From: UBA2386 sp046306335
Lineage (GTDB): Bacteria > Planctomycetota > UBA1135 > UBA2386
DNA: 48,263 nucleotides
Reading direction: 5' to 3'
Assembly (NCBI GenBank): GCA_046306335.1
Contig: JBKDXM010000113.1
Location: 1-48,263, forward strand
Each line of letters begins with the position of its first letter. Position 1 is the first letter of the stretch. Below are positions 10,560-19,039 of this stretch, one piece after another. A program made the position numbers and the translations under genes. The notes under the pieces were generated by a model. That model made no database searches. It was not told the origin of the DNA and saw nothing but the letters and a program-made list of their open reading frames with translations.

Positions 10560-12218
10560 TCAGCGCACGAAGAACTCCCAGCCGCGGCTCGCCGCGATGC
10601 CGCCGGGGGCGGCGCCATCGAGCGCGAAGAGCTGGAAGAACAGCGGCACCGTCGCCAGCGACGGATCGTTCGGCAGCGGCAAGCGCCAGGTGGCGAGACC
10701 CGGTCGGCCCGGGGCACCGGTCAGCGCGAACGGCGTCCAGCCGACGACGTGCAGATGCCACGGCAGCAGGCCGACGCTGGCGGCGGGTTCGATCGACTGG
10801 AAGCCCCACGTCACCAAGGCGGTGGTGGCGCTGCCGGCGGCCAACCCGAGGCGGTAGTCGGCGTTGCCGGGGAAGGTCGGCGCGCTGTCGAGCAGGCGCG
10901 GTTCCGCGAGCCCGGGCAGCGCGGCACCGAACACGCGCGGCGGCGCCACCACGGCGCTGCGCAGGTCCGGGTGGTCGAAGGGCGGCAGGCGCAGCGCGGC
11001 GCGCTGGTCCGTCAGCGCCGTGCGCACGAAGTCCTGGATCAGCGCCACCTCCGCCTGCGTCACGCCGAGCTGGTTCAGCGGCAGCATGAAGGGGTCGAGG
11101 TTCGACGGGTCGACGCCGCTGCCGTTCCAGTACACCAGCAGCGAGGAGTTCGGGTCGGTCCACTGCGCGGCATCGCCGAGTCCCGGCGACTGGCCGTTGT
11201 GGAAGAGCCGCGGTCGCAGGCCGGCGTTGCGCAGGGTCGGCGTCTTGAAGGCGCCCTGGTCCTCGACGTACGGCGTGAACTGGCCGCGGCCGACGTCCTC
11301 GGCGACGAAGCGCAGGCCGAGGTTGTGGAACAGGTCGTCGGAGAACAGCGGCGCCCAGTGGCACGCCGCGCAGCGGCCCTGGTTCTGGAACAACTGCCAG
11401 CCGGTCTTCTCCGCCGGCGTCATCGCCGCGGTTTGGCCTGCCATGTAGCGGTCCCACGGCGTGTCGTCCGGGTTCAGCGTGCGCTGGTAGCTCGCCAGGG
11501 CCATGCCGATGCGCGCCGCGGAGATCGTCGCGTCGCCGAACGCCGCGGTGAACAGCAGCGGGTAGGTCGGGTGCTGTTGCAGCGCGGCGGCGACGTCCGG
11601 CGGCAGGTTGCTGGCGAGGCGCAGCGGCGGTGCCGTCTGCAGCTTGCTGCGCACGTCCTGCCACGTGCGACCCGGGCGGCCCATTTCGACCGGATTGAGG
11701 ATCGGCCCCACGGCCTGGCTCTCCAGCGCGCCGCCGATCGGGATCACCACGGCGCCGGTCTCGGGATCGAGGAACTGCGAACTGGCGCGGCCGTCCCAGA
11801 ACAACTCGTCGTGGTGCGCGGCCCCGAGCGTCGATGGCGACGTGCGGCCGGTGGCCTGCCGCGAGAGGCCGAACAACGACGACACCGCGAAGTCGCCGTT
11901 CGGCGCCGACTTCACCACGCCGGCCGACCCGTGCACGTCGTCGGCGGTGCCGAAGACGTTGTCGGCGCCCGGGTGCAGGCCGCCCGCCGGACGGCCGTCG
12001 CTGCCGCCGAACTCGGGCAGGTGGCAGGTGCCGCACGCGACGGTGTCGTCGCTCGACAGTTGCTCGTCCCAGAACAGGATCTTGCCGAGCACGATCTTGG
12101 CCGGAGACTGCGGATTCTGCGGGGGCACGAAGGGTGCTGGCAGTTGGGCGGTGAGCGCCGGCGCGAGGGCGGCGGCACAGGCGAGCGCGCGCAGCGGCGT
12201 GATGGCTCGTGGCAGCAT
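10560..12218 (-). CDS. Di-heme cytochrome c peroxidase family protein with C-terminal secreted-protein module
   Basis: The 552-residue protein opens with a Sec signal peptide (MLPRAITPLRALACAAALAPALTAQ). Two heme-c sites follow: CGTCH at residues 62-66 and CAACH at 283-287, the MauG/CcpA peroxidase spacing. Typical context is present: FWDGRASS, ILNPVEMG and FKTPTLRNAGLRPRLFHNG. It probably reduces peroxide, or oxidises a partner, outside the cytoplasmic membrane. After about residue 425 it carries a ~120-residue extension (PRVFGAALPGL to WEFFVR) unlike standard peroxidases and similar in style to the C-termini of the 928 and 42747 proteins. ATG 12218 was chosen over the upstream TTG because it starts the signal peptide and sits 23 nt after a candidate promoter. 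Confidence 0.9.
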   Translation of the reverse strand: MLPRAITPLRALACAAALAPALTAQLPAPFVPPQNPQSPAKIVLGKILFWDEQLSSDDTVACGTCHLPEFGGSDGRPAGGLHPGADNVFGTADDVHGSAGVVKSAPNGDFAVSSLFGLSRQATGRTSPSTLGAAHHDELFWDGRASSQFLDPETGAVVIPIGGALESQAVGPILNPVEMGRPGRTWQDVRSKLQTAPPLRLASNLPPDVAAALQQHPTYPLLFTAAFGDATISAARIGMALASYQRTLNPDDTPWDRYMAGQTAAMTPAEKTGWQLFQNQGRCAACHWAPLFSDDLFHNLGLRFVAEDVGRGQFTPYVEDQGAFKTPTLRNAGLRPRLFHNGQSPGLGDAAQWTDPNSSLLVYWNGSGVDPSNLDPFMLPLNQLGVTQAEVALIQDFVRTALTDQRAALRLPPFDHPDLRSAVVAPPRVFGAALPGLAEPRLLDSAPTFPGNADYRLGLAAGSATTALVTWGFQSIEPAASVGLLPWHLHVVGWTPFALTGAPGRPGLATWRLPLPNDPSLATVPLFFQLFALDGAAPGGIAASRGWEFFVR

Positions 12219-12241
12219 CGGTGGTGGGCGATGGGCAGGCC

Positions 12242-12269
12242 TTCCTAGTCTAGGCGATCGCGCCGTCAA
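12242..12269 (-). promoter_or_regulatory. Candidate promoter of the di-heme peroxidase (TTGACG - 16 nt - TAGGAA)
   Basis: Read on the minus strand, TTGACG (12269-12264) and TAGGAA (12247-12242) are 16 nt apart. The start codon is 23 nt after the -10, and no clear Shine-Dalgarno is seen. Confidence 0.5.
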
Positions 12270-12362
12270 CGGCGTCTGGCGCGCGAAATCGTCGGTTCGC
12301 GGCCGCGGCGGCAGCGGCCGGCAGCCGTGCGCCCGGCCTTGGCAAGGCGGGCAGGTGGCGCT

Positions 12363-13487
12363 TCAGCCGCCGAACATCTGCGTCCACTTCCGGGCATGGC
12401 GACCGAGCCCGACGCGGCCGTGGCCGCCGAGCATGTTGCGGTGGTGGCCCGGGCTGTGCCACCACGACTGCACGGCCGCCGGGCCGGACTCCTGGCCGCT
12501 GGCGATGTTCTCGGCGCCGCCAGAGGTGCCGAAGCGCGCCGCGCGGTCGCCGGGGGACTTCTTGCCGGCGACCGGCGATTCGTGGGCGAAGAACCCGAGC
12601 GTCTCCATGTCGAGGGAGTGGTCGCGCGCCGCGGCGGCCAGCTTCGGATCGATGCGCAGCACGGGCAGTCCGAGCAGCCACCGCAGCCGGTTCAACGCGG
12701 TGTTGCCGGCGATCTCCTGCGGGTCCATCGTCGCCCGCAGCGTCTCGTTCGCCTCGAGCGCGCTGCGGTCGCGCGCGGACAGGGGCATGGCGAGCAGCGT
12801 CCATGCCGTCCATTCGTCGTCGAGGCCCGCGAGCGGCAGGGGCGGCACGGGCGGTGGGTTCTTCAGGAAGTGCTTCTCGGCGTCGGGGTGCAGTTCGAGG
12901 CCGGCAGTGGCCTCGCCGTAGAGCGCGAACCACTGCGGCAACTCGGCGCGTTCGCCCTGCAGGGCTTCGAACGCCGTCTGCAGGGCGGGCGCCTTGGCGA
13001 CCAGCGCCTCGCGCGCGGGCCACAGCGCTGCTTCGAGCGCCTGCAGTTCCGGATCGATGACCGACTGGATGATCTCCTTGGTCAGGCCGTCGCGTCGCGA
13101 TGCGGCGAGCGCCTTGCTGCGATGACCGTCGATCGGATCGACGGCCGGCTTCTTGCCGCCCCTGGGCTCGGCGCGCTTGGGTGCAGCGGCGGCGATCGCC
13201 TTGCCGAGGTCCGCGCAGGCCTTCGCGTGCCGGGCGGTGCGCTGCAGGTAGTTGGCGCGCAAGGCGTCGCTCGCCTGCAGGCGGATCGGCACCGGCGCGG
13301 TCTGCAGGGTCGGCACGGCGGCCCGGGCTTCGTCGAGCGCGAGGTCGCTGGCCCGCAGCCGCGCCAGCACGGTGGTCGGTGACGACGGCGAAGGCGCCTG
13401 GGCCGGTGCGTTGCCGGCGCCGGCCACGAGGGCGGCGACGACGAAGGGGACGGCGGCGAGGCGGGCCGCCGCAGGGCTGCGCGTCAC
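12363..13487 (-). CDS. Secreted CAP/SCP-domain protein
   Basis: The 374-residue product starts at GTG 13487, which overlaps the TGA of the upstream gene (GTGA). The N-terminus (VTRSPAAARLAAVPFVVAALVAGAGNAPAQA) is a signal peptide. The middle ~220 residues are helical, charged and unrecognised. The last ~115 residues form a CAP (SCP/PR1/Ag5) domain: NRLRWLLGLPVL, FFAHESP, AENI and WWHSPGHHRNML. These carry the two histidines and the glutamate typical of bacterial CAP proteins. The biochemical role of such domains is poorly defined; adhesion, protease or lipid binding have been proposed for relatives. It pairs with the secreted 13484 gene, suggesting a joint extracytoplasmic function. Confidence 0.82.
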   Translation of the reverse strand: MTRSPAAARLAAVPFVVAALVAGAGNAPAQAPSPSSPTTVLARLRASDLALDEARAAVPTLQTAPVPIRLQASDALRANYLQRTARHAKACADLGKAIAAAAPKRAEPRGGKKPAVDPIDGHRSKALAASRRDGLTKEIIQSVIDPELQALEAALWPAREALVAKAPALQTAFEALQGERAELPQWFALYGEATAGLELHPDAEKHFLKNPPPVPPLPLAGLDDEWTAWTLLAMPLSARDRSALEANETLRATMDPQEIAGNTALNRLRWLLGLPVLRIDPKLAAAARDHSLDMETLGFFAHESPVAGKKSPGDRAARFGTSGGAENIASGQESGPAAVQSWWHSPGHHRNMLGGHGRVGLGRHARKWTQMFGG

Positions 13488-14284
13488 GGCTTCTTGGTCC
13501 CCGGCGGCGTCCAGCCGGGGTTCTTGTTGAGCCAGCGCTGCCATTCCGTGAAACCGGAGTGCGAGACGCCGGTCAGCTTCGTCAGCGTCGTCGACCACTT
13601 GCCCTCGACCGCGCGCAGCGTGTCGCGGGCGTTGCGCGGGCCCGGATCGATGGGGGCGCTCGGATCGGTCGGATCAGGCGTCGTCGCGCGCGAGTGCAGG
13701 CTGCCCCATTCGCGCACGATCGCCTTGACGACGTCCCGGCGCGGTCGCAGCTCGAGTTCGGTGTAGTTGCCCAACGCCTCGCCGGCCGCGGCGCGCAGTT
13801 CGTCGATCGGCGAGCGGGTCGTGGTGTCCAGCAGCCAGTCGACCTGCTTGCCGTCCTTGGTGCGCCCGAGCGCCAGGATCATGTGCGACAGCAACTGGCG
13901 GTTGTCCTTCCAACGCGTGTCGGCCAGCGCCTTCTGGATCTCCGGCGCGCCGAGGTCGCCGAACTTGGCCAACTCGTCGGCGGTTTCGCGGTAGAGGACT
14001 TCCTTCGGACCCGTGCGCAGCTTGCCGGCGCGGAACACGTCGCCGAACGCCTTGGCGAGCCGCTCCTTGTCCTTCGGGTTGCGGGCGCCGAGGTCCTTCG
14101 TCAGCGACTGCATCAGGCCGATTGCCTGCATGTCGCTCAGCATCTTCGTGTCGGTCACGAAGGCCCGCAGTTGCTTGAGCTGCTCGGGCAGGGCCGGATC
14201 GACCGGCGGCACTGGCTCCTGGGCGACGGCGGCAGCCGCCAGGACCAGGGCCAGCAGGGGAACGCGAGCGCGGAGCGGCGTCAT
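13484..14284 (-). CDS. Secreted alpha-helical protein, HEAT-like, unknown function
   Basis: The 266-residue product carries a signal peptide (MTPLRARVPLLALVLAAAAVAQ). The mature part is mostly helical and hydrophilic, with weak repeat character reminiscent of HEAT proteins (FGDLGAPEIQKALAD, RAAAGEALGNYTELEL). No catalytic motif is recognised. ATG 14284 was chosen over in-frame ATGs at 14293 and 14320 because a TAGGAT hexamer overlaps the 14293 codon and lies 7 nt upstream of 14284, placing the likely transcription start at or next to it. Its stop overlaps the start of the CAP-domain gene. Confidence 0.75.
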   Translation of the reverse strand: MTPLRARVPLLALVLAAAAVAQEPVPPVDPALPEQLKQLRAFVTDTKMLSDMQAIGLMQSLTKDLGARNPKDKERLAKAFGDVFRAGKLRTGPKEVLYRETADELAKFGDLGAPEIQKALADTRWKDNRQLLSHMILALGRTKDGKQVDWLLDTTTRSPIDELRAAAGEALGNYTELELRPRRDVVKAIVREWGSLHSRATTPDPTDPSAPIDPGPRNARDTLRAVEGKWSTTLTKLTGVSHSGFTEWQRWLNKNPGWTPPGTKKP

Positions 14285-14291
14285 CGTGCGC

Positions 14292-14297
14292 ATCCTA
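14292..14297 (-). promoter_or_regulatory. Candidate -10 element (TAGGAT), leaderless arrangement
   Basis: Only 7 nt separate this hexamer from the ATG at 14284, so the mRNA would begin at or near the start codon. No good -35 is visible. Confidence 0.35.
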
Positions 14298-14397
14298 CCG
14301 CTGCGATCGACCGGCCGCATGCGGCGGGCCGTCGCGGCGGGTCAAGCTTCGGCGCAAGGTGGAATCGCCTGGTGGGATGGGGTACCAAGACACAGCC

Positions 14398-15363
14398 GTG
14401 TCGCCTGTCCTGATCACCGGCGGAGCCGGGTTCATCGGTTCGCACCTCGCAGAGCGCCTGCTGGCGGCCGGTGCATCCGTCCGCGTGCTGGACAGCCTCG
14501 ATCCGTACTACGACGTGCGGCTCAAGCAGGCGAACCTCGCGCGCCTCGCGACGGTGGGCGGCGGGCGCTTCGAGTTCCAGCAGGGCGACCTGCGGGACGC
14601 CGCCGCGTGCGGCAGGGCCGTCGCCGGCGTGCGGGCGGTCGTCCACCTGGCTGCGCTGGCCGGCGTCCGCCCGTCGATCGCCGATCCGGTGCGGTACATG
14701 GACGTCAACGTCACCGGCACCCAGACGCTGTTGTCGCAGATCGCCGACCCTGCGGTCGTCTTCGTGTTCGGCAGCAGCAGTTCCGTCTACGGCGGCAACA
14801 CCAAGGTGCCGTTCGCCGAGGCCGACAACGTCGATCGGCCGATCTCGCCGTACGCCGCCAGCAAGAAGGCGGGCGAACTGATCGTGCATGCTTGGCACCA
14901 CCTGCGCGGCAACCCGGTCGCGAGCCTGCGCTTCTTCACCGTCTACGGGCCGCGGCAGCGGCCGGAGATGGCGATCCACCAGTTCGCCCGCCTGATCACG
15001 GACGGCAAGCCGATCCCGTTCTTCGGCGACGGTTCGTCCCGCCGCGACTACACGTACGTCGACGACATCGTCGCCGGCGTGGCGGCGGCGATCACCCCGC
15101 CGCGGCCGTTCGCCGTCTACAACCTCGGCGGCTCGGCGACGACGTCGTTGGCCGAACTCGTGGCGCACCTCGAGCGCGCGCTCGGGCGCAAGGCAGAGCT
15201 GCAACGCCTGCCCGACCAACCCGGCGACGTGCCGATCACGTTCGCCGACGTCGCGCTGGCGGAGCGCGAGCTCGGCTACCAGCCGCGCGTCGGCGTGGCG
15301 GAAGGCGTCGAGCGGTTCTGCCGCTGGTACCTCGCCGAGAAGCAGGCGGGGAGGATCGCGTGA
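14398..15363 (+). CDS. NAD-dependent epimerase, UDP-glucuronate 4-epimerase-like
   Basis: The 321-residue product is an extended short-chain dehydrogenase. The nucleotide-binding loop is GGAGFIGSHLAERL at the N-terminus, with an SSSSVYGG serine strand, the catalytic pair in YAASKK, and RFFTVYGPRQRPEMA typical of UDP-glucuronate 4-epimerases. It probably interconverts a UDP-hexuronate epimer pair for surface polysaccharide. GTG 14398 starts directly at VSPVLITGGAGFIG; ATG 14377 (seven residues longer) is the alternative. It opens a five-gene plus-strand nucleotide-sugar operon. Confidence 0.85.
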   Translation: MSPVLITGGAGFIGSHLAERLLAAGASVRVLDSLDPYYDVRLKQANLARLATVGGGRFEFQQGDLRDAAACGRAVAGVRAVVHLAALAGVRPSIADPVRYMDVNVTGTQTLLSQIADPAVVFVFGSSSSVYGGNTKVPFAEADNVDRPISPYAASKKAGELIVHAWHHLRGNPVASLRFFTVYGPRQRPEMAIHQFARLITDGKPIPFFGDGSSRRDYTYVDDIVAGVAAAITPPRPFAVYNLGGSATTSLAELVAHLERALGRKAELQRLPDQPGDVPITFADVALAERELGYQPRVGVAEGVERFCRWYLAEKQAGRIA

Positions 15364-16325
15364 CGCGGCGCGTGCTCGTCACCGGCGGCGCTGGCTTCAT
15401 CGGCTCGCACGTCGTCGAGATGCTGGAGCGCAGCGGCCGCGACGTCACGGTGCTCGACGACTTGTCGACCGGCAAGCGCGCCAACCTCGACGGCAGGAAG
15501 GCGCGCTTCGTGCACGGCTCGATCCTCGACCCCGTCGCGGTCGCCGACGCCTTCACCGACGTCGACAGGGTCGTGCACCTCGCCGCGCTGCCGTCGGTCG
15601 CGCGCTCGGTCGAGCGGCCGCTCGACTCGCACCCTGCCTGCGCCACCGGCACGCTGATGGTGCTCGACGCGGCGCGCCAGCGCGGCGCGCGCGTCGTGTA
15701 CGCCGGCAGCAGCTCCGCCTACGGCGACCAGCAGGCACCGAGCAAGCGCGAGGACCTGCGCGAGGATCCGCTGTCGCCGTACGCCGCCGCCAAGCTCGCC
15801 GGCGAGCTCTACTGCCGCGCGTTCGCGCGCGTCTACGGCCTGCAGGTGGTGGTGACGCGGTTCTTCAACGTGTTCGGCCCGCGCCAGCCCGCCGACAGCC
15901 CGTACTCGGGCGTCATCGCGGCCTTCTGCCGGGCGTTGCTCGACGGCCGGCCGGTGCGCATCGACGGCGACGGCCTGCAGTCGCGCGACTTCACGTACGT
16001 CGAGGACGTCGTCGCCGGCGTGATCCAGGCGCTCGACGCCGACAGCGGGGGCTGCGTCACCGTCAACCTGGCCTACGGCAGTTCGACCACGCTGCTCGAC
16101 CTCTACGCGGCGCTGTGCGAACTGGCGCGGCCGTGCCTCGGCGGCCGACCGATCCCGCCGCCGACGCACGCTGCGCCGCGGCGCGGCGACGTGCGCCATT
16201 CGCTGGCCGACGCGAGCCGCGCGGCGGCGACGTTCGGTTTCGCGCCGCGCATCGGCTTCACCGCCGGACTGCGGCGCACGTTCGACTGGTACCGGACGAG
16301 TTCCGGCACGGGCACCCAACCATGA
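15360..16325 (+). CDS. NAD-dependent epimerase/dehydratase, UDP-HexNAc(A) 4-epimerase (WbpP/GalE)-like
   Basis: This second 321-residue extended SDR has GGAGFIGSHVVEML, GSSSAYGD, YAAAK for the Tyr/Lys pair, and RFFNVFGPRQ. The last motif, the SPYSGVIAAFCRALL block and SRDFTYVEDVV are typical of GalE-family enzymes acting on UDP-N-acetylhexosamines or their uronates. GTG 15360 overlaps the TGA of the first epimerase (GTGA), and its own stop overlaps the rmlA start (ATGA). Tight coupling to two epimerase/thymidylyltransferase neighbours supports a role in supplying sugars for one glycan. The exact substrate is not determined. Confidence 0.83.
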   Translation: MTRRVLVTGGAGFIGSHVVEMLERSGRDVTVLDDLSTGKRANLDGRKARFVHGSILDPVAVADAFTDVDRVVHLAALPSVARSVERPLDSHPACATGTLMVLDAARQRGARVVYAGSSSAYGDQQAPSKREDLREDPLSPYAAAKLAGELYCRAFARVYGLQVVVTRFFNVFGPRQPADSPYSGVIAAFCRALLDGRPVRIDGDGLQSRDFTYVEDVVAGVIQALDADSGGCVTVNLAYGSSTTLLDLYAALCELARPCLGGRPIPPPTHAAPRRGDVRHSLADASRAAATFGFAPRIGFTAGLRRTFDWYRTSSGTGTQP

Positions 16326-17056
16326 AAGGCGTCGTACTCGCTGGCGGCCTCGGCAGCCGCCTCTATCCGCTCACGAAGATCACCAACAAGCACCTGTTGC
16401 CGATCTTCAACAAGCCGATGATCTACTATCCGATCCAGTGCCTCGTGAACGCGGGGATCACCGAGATCATGGTGGTGACCGGCGGCAACTCGGCGGGCCA
16501 CTTCCTGCAGCTGCTGCGCAACGGCGCCGACTTCGGGCTCAAGCGCCTGCACTACGCCTACCAGGAGGGCGAGGGCGGCATCGCCGACGCGCTGAAGCTC
16601 GCCGAGTCGTTCGCCGAGGGTGATTCGATCTGCGTCGTGCTCGGCGACAACATCATCGAGGGCAACATCAAGAAGGCCGCCGACGACTTCAAGCGGCAGG
16701 GCGGCGGCGCCAAGATCCTGCTCAAGGAAGTGCACGACCCGCAGCGCTTCGGCGTCGCCACCATCGAGGCCGGCAAGGTCGTGAAGATCGTCGAGAAGCC
16801 GAAGGAGCCCGAGACCAACCTCGCGGTGATCGGCATCTACATGTACGACCCGGCGGTGTTCGACATCTGCCGGACGCTGAAGCCGAGCCAGCGCGGCGAG
16901 CTGGAGATCACCGACGTCAACAACGAGTACGTCCGCCGCGGCAACCTCACGTACGAGGTGCTCAAGGGCTGGTGGACCGACGCCGGCACCTTCGAGTCGC
17001 TGTACCGCTCGGCGACCCTGGTGCGCGAGAACGGCGCCAACCGCATGGACGTCTGA
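16322..17056 (+). CDS. rmlA: Glucose-1-phosphate thymidylyltransferase (short RmlA type)
   Basis: The enzyme makes dTDP-glucose from dTTP and glucose 1-phosphate, the first step to dTDP-L-rhamnose. The 244-residue chain begins with the nucleotidyltransferase signature GGLGSRLYPLTK, followed by KHLLPIFNKPMIYYP, GDNIIEG (metal-binding Asp) and GWWTDAGTFESL. It is the short class that lacks the C-terminal extension of ~290-residue RmlA. ATG 16322 overlaps the stop of the preceding epimerase. Confidence 0.95.
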   Translation: MKGVVLAGGLGSRLYPLTKITNKHLLPIFNKPMIYYPIQCLVNAGITEIMVVTGGNSAGHFLQLLRNGADFGLKRLHYAYQEGEGGIADALKLAESFAEGDSICVVLGDNIIEGNIKKAADDFKRQGGGAKILLKEVHDPQRFGVATIEAGKVVKIVEKPKEPETNLAVIGIYMYDPAVFDICRTLKPSQRGELEITDVNNEYVRRGNLTYEVLKGWWTDAGTFESLYRSATLVRENGANRMDV

Positions 17057-17064
17057 GCGCGGCG

Positions 17065-17982
17065 ATGGTGGCGTGCGACATCCTGGTTACCGGCGGCACG
17101 GGGCAACTCGGCCGCGCCGTGCTGGCCGCCGCGGCAGCCCGCGGGTTGGTCGCCGTCGGCGTGTCGTCGCGCGACATGCCGCTGGGGGACCGGGCTGCGA
17201 TCTTCGCCGCGATGGGCCGCGCGGCGCCGCGCGCGATCGTGCACTGCGCTGCGGCGACCAACGTCGACGGCTGCGAGCAGGACCCGCTCGGCGCCTACCG
17301 CGTCAACGCGCTCGGCACGGCCTGGGTCGCCGAGGCGGCGGCCGCCGCCGGCAGCGAACTCGTCTACGTCAGCACGGACTTCGTGTTCGACGGCGCGGCA
17401 ACGGCGCCGTACCCGGTCGACGCGCCGACGCGGCCGCTGTCGGCGTACGGCGCCAGCAAGCGGTTGGGCGAGGAAGCGGTGCTGGCGCATGGCCGCGACG
17501 GCTTCCGCGTCGTGCGCACGAGTTGGGTGTTCGGCCCGGGCGGCCGCAACTTCCCGCGCGCGATCCTCGACCGGGCGCGGGCGGGCCAGCCGCTCGCGGT
17601 GGTCACCGACCAGATCGGCCGGCCGACCTTCACCGTCGACCTCGCCGAGGCGTTGCTCGACGTGCTGGCGCTGCGGGCGCCGGGCGGCGTCTACCACTGC
17701 GCCAACGAAGGCGCGGTGTCGTGGCACGGCTTCGCCGTGGCCGTGCTGGCGGCGGCCGGCCTCGGCCACGTGCCGGTCGGCGGACAGTCCGCCGCCGACC
17801 GGACGCGCCCGGCGCCGCGGCCGGCGTGGTCGGTGCTCGACACCGGGAGTCTCGACGCGGTCCGCGGCAAGCCGATGCCGCATCACGCCGATGCCATCGC
17901 CCGTTGGCTCGCTCTCGATGCCGCGGGCGCGCCTGCCGACCGCGCCAGCGTCGGCGACTCCCTCGGCGGCAAGCGATACTGA
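17065..17982 (+). CDS. rmlD: dTDP-4-dehydrorhamnose reductase
   Basis: The 305-residue SDR catalyses the last NAD(P)H-dependent reduction in dTDP-L-rhamnose synthesis. Visible are ILVTGGTGQLGRAV, HCAAATNVDGCEQDP, VSTDFVFDG, YGASKRLGE and RTSWVFGPGGRNF, all characteristic of RmlD. The ATG is 8 nt after the rmlA stop. The 3,5-epimerase gene rmlC that usually sits with these is not in the cluster. I saw no fused epimerase domain, since the chain is of normal RmlD length. Confidence 0.93.
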   Translation: MVACDILVTGGTGQLGRAVLAAAAARGLVAVGVSSRDMPLGDRAAIFAAMGRAAPRAIVHCAAATNVDGCEQDPLGAYRVNALGTAWVAEAAAAAGSELVYVSTDFVFDGAATAPYPVDAPTRPLSAYGASKRLGEEAVLAHGRDGFRVVRTSWVFGPGGRNFPRAILDRARAGQPLAVVTDQIGRPTFTVDLAEALLDVLALRAPGGVYHCANEGAVSWHGFAVAVLAAAGLGHVPVGGQSAADRTRPAPRPAWSVLDTGSLDAVRGKPMPHHADAIARWLALDAAGAPADRASVGDSLGGKRY

Positions 17983-18001
17983 CGCAACCCCGGAACCCTC
18001 C

Positions 18002-19012
18002 GTGAGCAAGATCCTCGTCACCGGCGGAGCCGGCTTCATCGGCTCCAACTTCGTCCGCCTGCTGCTGCAGTCGAGCGAACACCGCATCGTCAACGTCGAC
18101 GCGCTGACCTACGCAGGCAACCTCGAGAACCTCGCCGACGTCGAGCGGCACGAACGCTATGCGTTCGTCAAGGCCGACATCGCCGACGCCGTCGCGATGG
18201 ACGCGTGCTTCGCCGAGCACCGCCCGGAGATCGTCGTGCACCTCGCCGCCGAGAGCCACGTCGACCGATCGGTGCTCGACGCGTCGGCCTTCGTGCGCAC
18301 CAACGTCGTCGGCACCCAGGTGCTGCTCGACAAAGCGCGCATCTACAAGGCCGCGCGCTTCGTGCACGTCAGCACCGACGAGGTCTACGGCTCGCTCGGC
18401 GCGTGGGGGTACTTCACCGAGGAGACGCCGATCCAGCCGAACTCCCCGTACTCGGCGAGCAAGGCCGGCAGCGACCTGCTGGTCCGGGCGGCGGTGCACA
18501 CGCACCACATGGACTGCGTGATCACGCGCTGCTCGAACAACTACGGGCCGTTCCAGTTCCCCGAGAAGCTGATCCCGCTGATGATCGCCAACGCCAGCGA
18601 AGGCAGGCAGCTGCCGGTGTACGGCGACGGCAAGAACGTGCGCGACTGGATCCACGTGCTCGATCACTGCGCCGGCATCCGGGCGGCGATGGAGCGCGGC
18701 CGCGCCGGCGAGGTCTACAACTTCGGCGGCGACGCCGAGCGCGAGAACCTGTTCGTCGTGAAGGAGATCCTGCGCCTACTCGGCAAGGGCGAGGACCTGA
18801 TCCACTACGTCAAGGACCGGCCGGGCCACGACCGCCGCTACGCGATGGACTCGAGCAAGGCGCGCGCGACCCTCGGATGGCGGCCGCAGTTCACGTTCGA
18901 GGCCGGACTGCGCGACACCGTGCAGTGGTATCGCGACAACCGTCGGTGGTGGGAGCGGGTGCGGAGCGGCGCCTACCAGGACTACTACCGGCAGCAGTAC
19001 GGAGCGCGCTGA
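18002..19012 (+). CDS. rmlB: dTDP-glucose 4,6-dehydratase
   Basis: It converts dTDP-glucose to dTDP-4-keto-6-deoxyglucose. The 336-residue chain has GGAGFIGSNFVRLLL, the catalytic Thr125-Asp126-Glu127 in STDEVYGS, Tyr150/Lys154 in YSASK, and SNNYGPFQFPEKLIPLM, diagnostic for RmlB. GTG 18002 starts at SKILVTGG, 19 nt after rmlD. It is the last gene of the plus-strand cluster and converges on the M28 peptidase gene with 27 nt between stops. Confidence 0.96.
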   Translation: MSKILVTGGAGFIGSNFVRLLLQSSEHRIVNVDALTYAGNLENLADVERHERYAFVKADIADAVAMDACFAEHRPEIVVHLAAESHVDRSVLDASAFVRTNVVGTQVLLDKARIYKAARFVHVSTDEVYGSLGAWGYFTEETPIQPNSPYSASKAGSDLLVRAAVHTHHMDCVITRCSNNYGPFQFPEKLIPLMIANASEGRQLPVYGDGKNVRDWIHVLDHCAGIRAAMERGRAGEVYNFGGDAERENLFVVKEILRLLGKGEDLIHYVKDRPGHDRRYAMDSSKARATLGWRPQFTFEAGLRDTVQWYRDNRRWWERVRSGAYQDYYRQQYGAR

Positions 19013-19039
19013 CGGCGCGGCGCGCGAGCGTCGCCGCGT

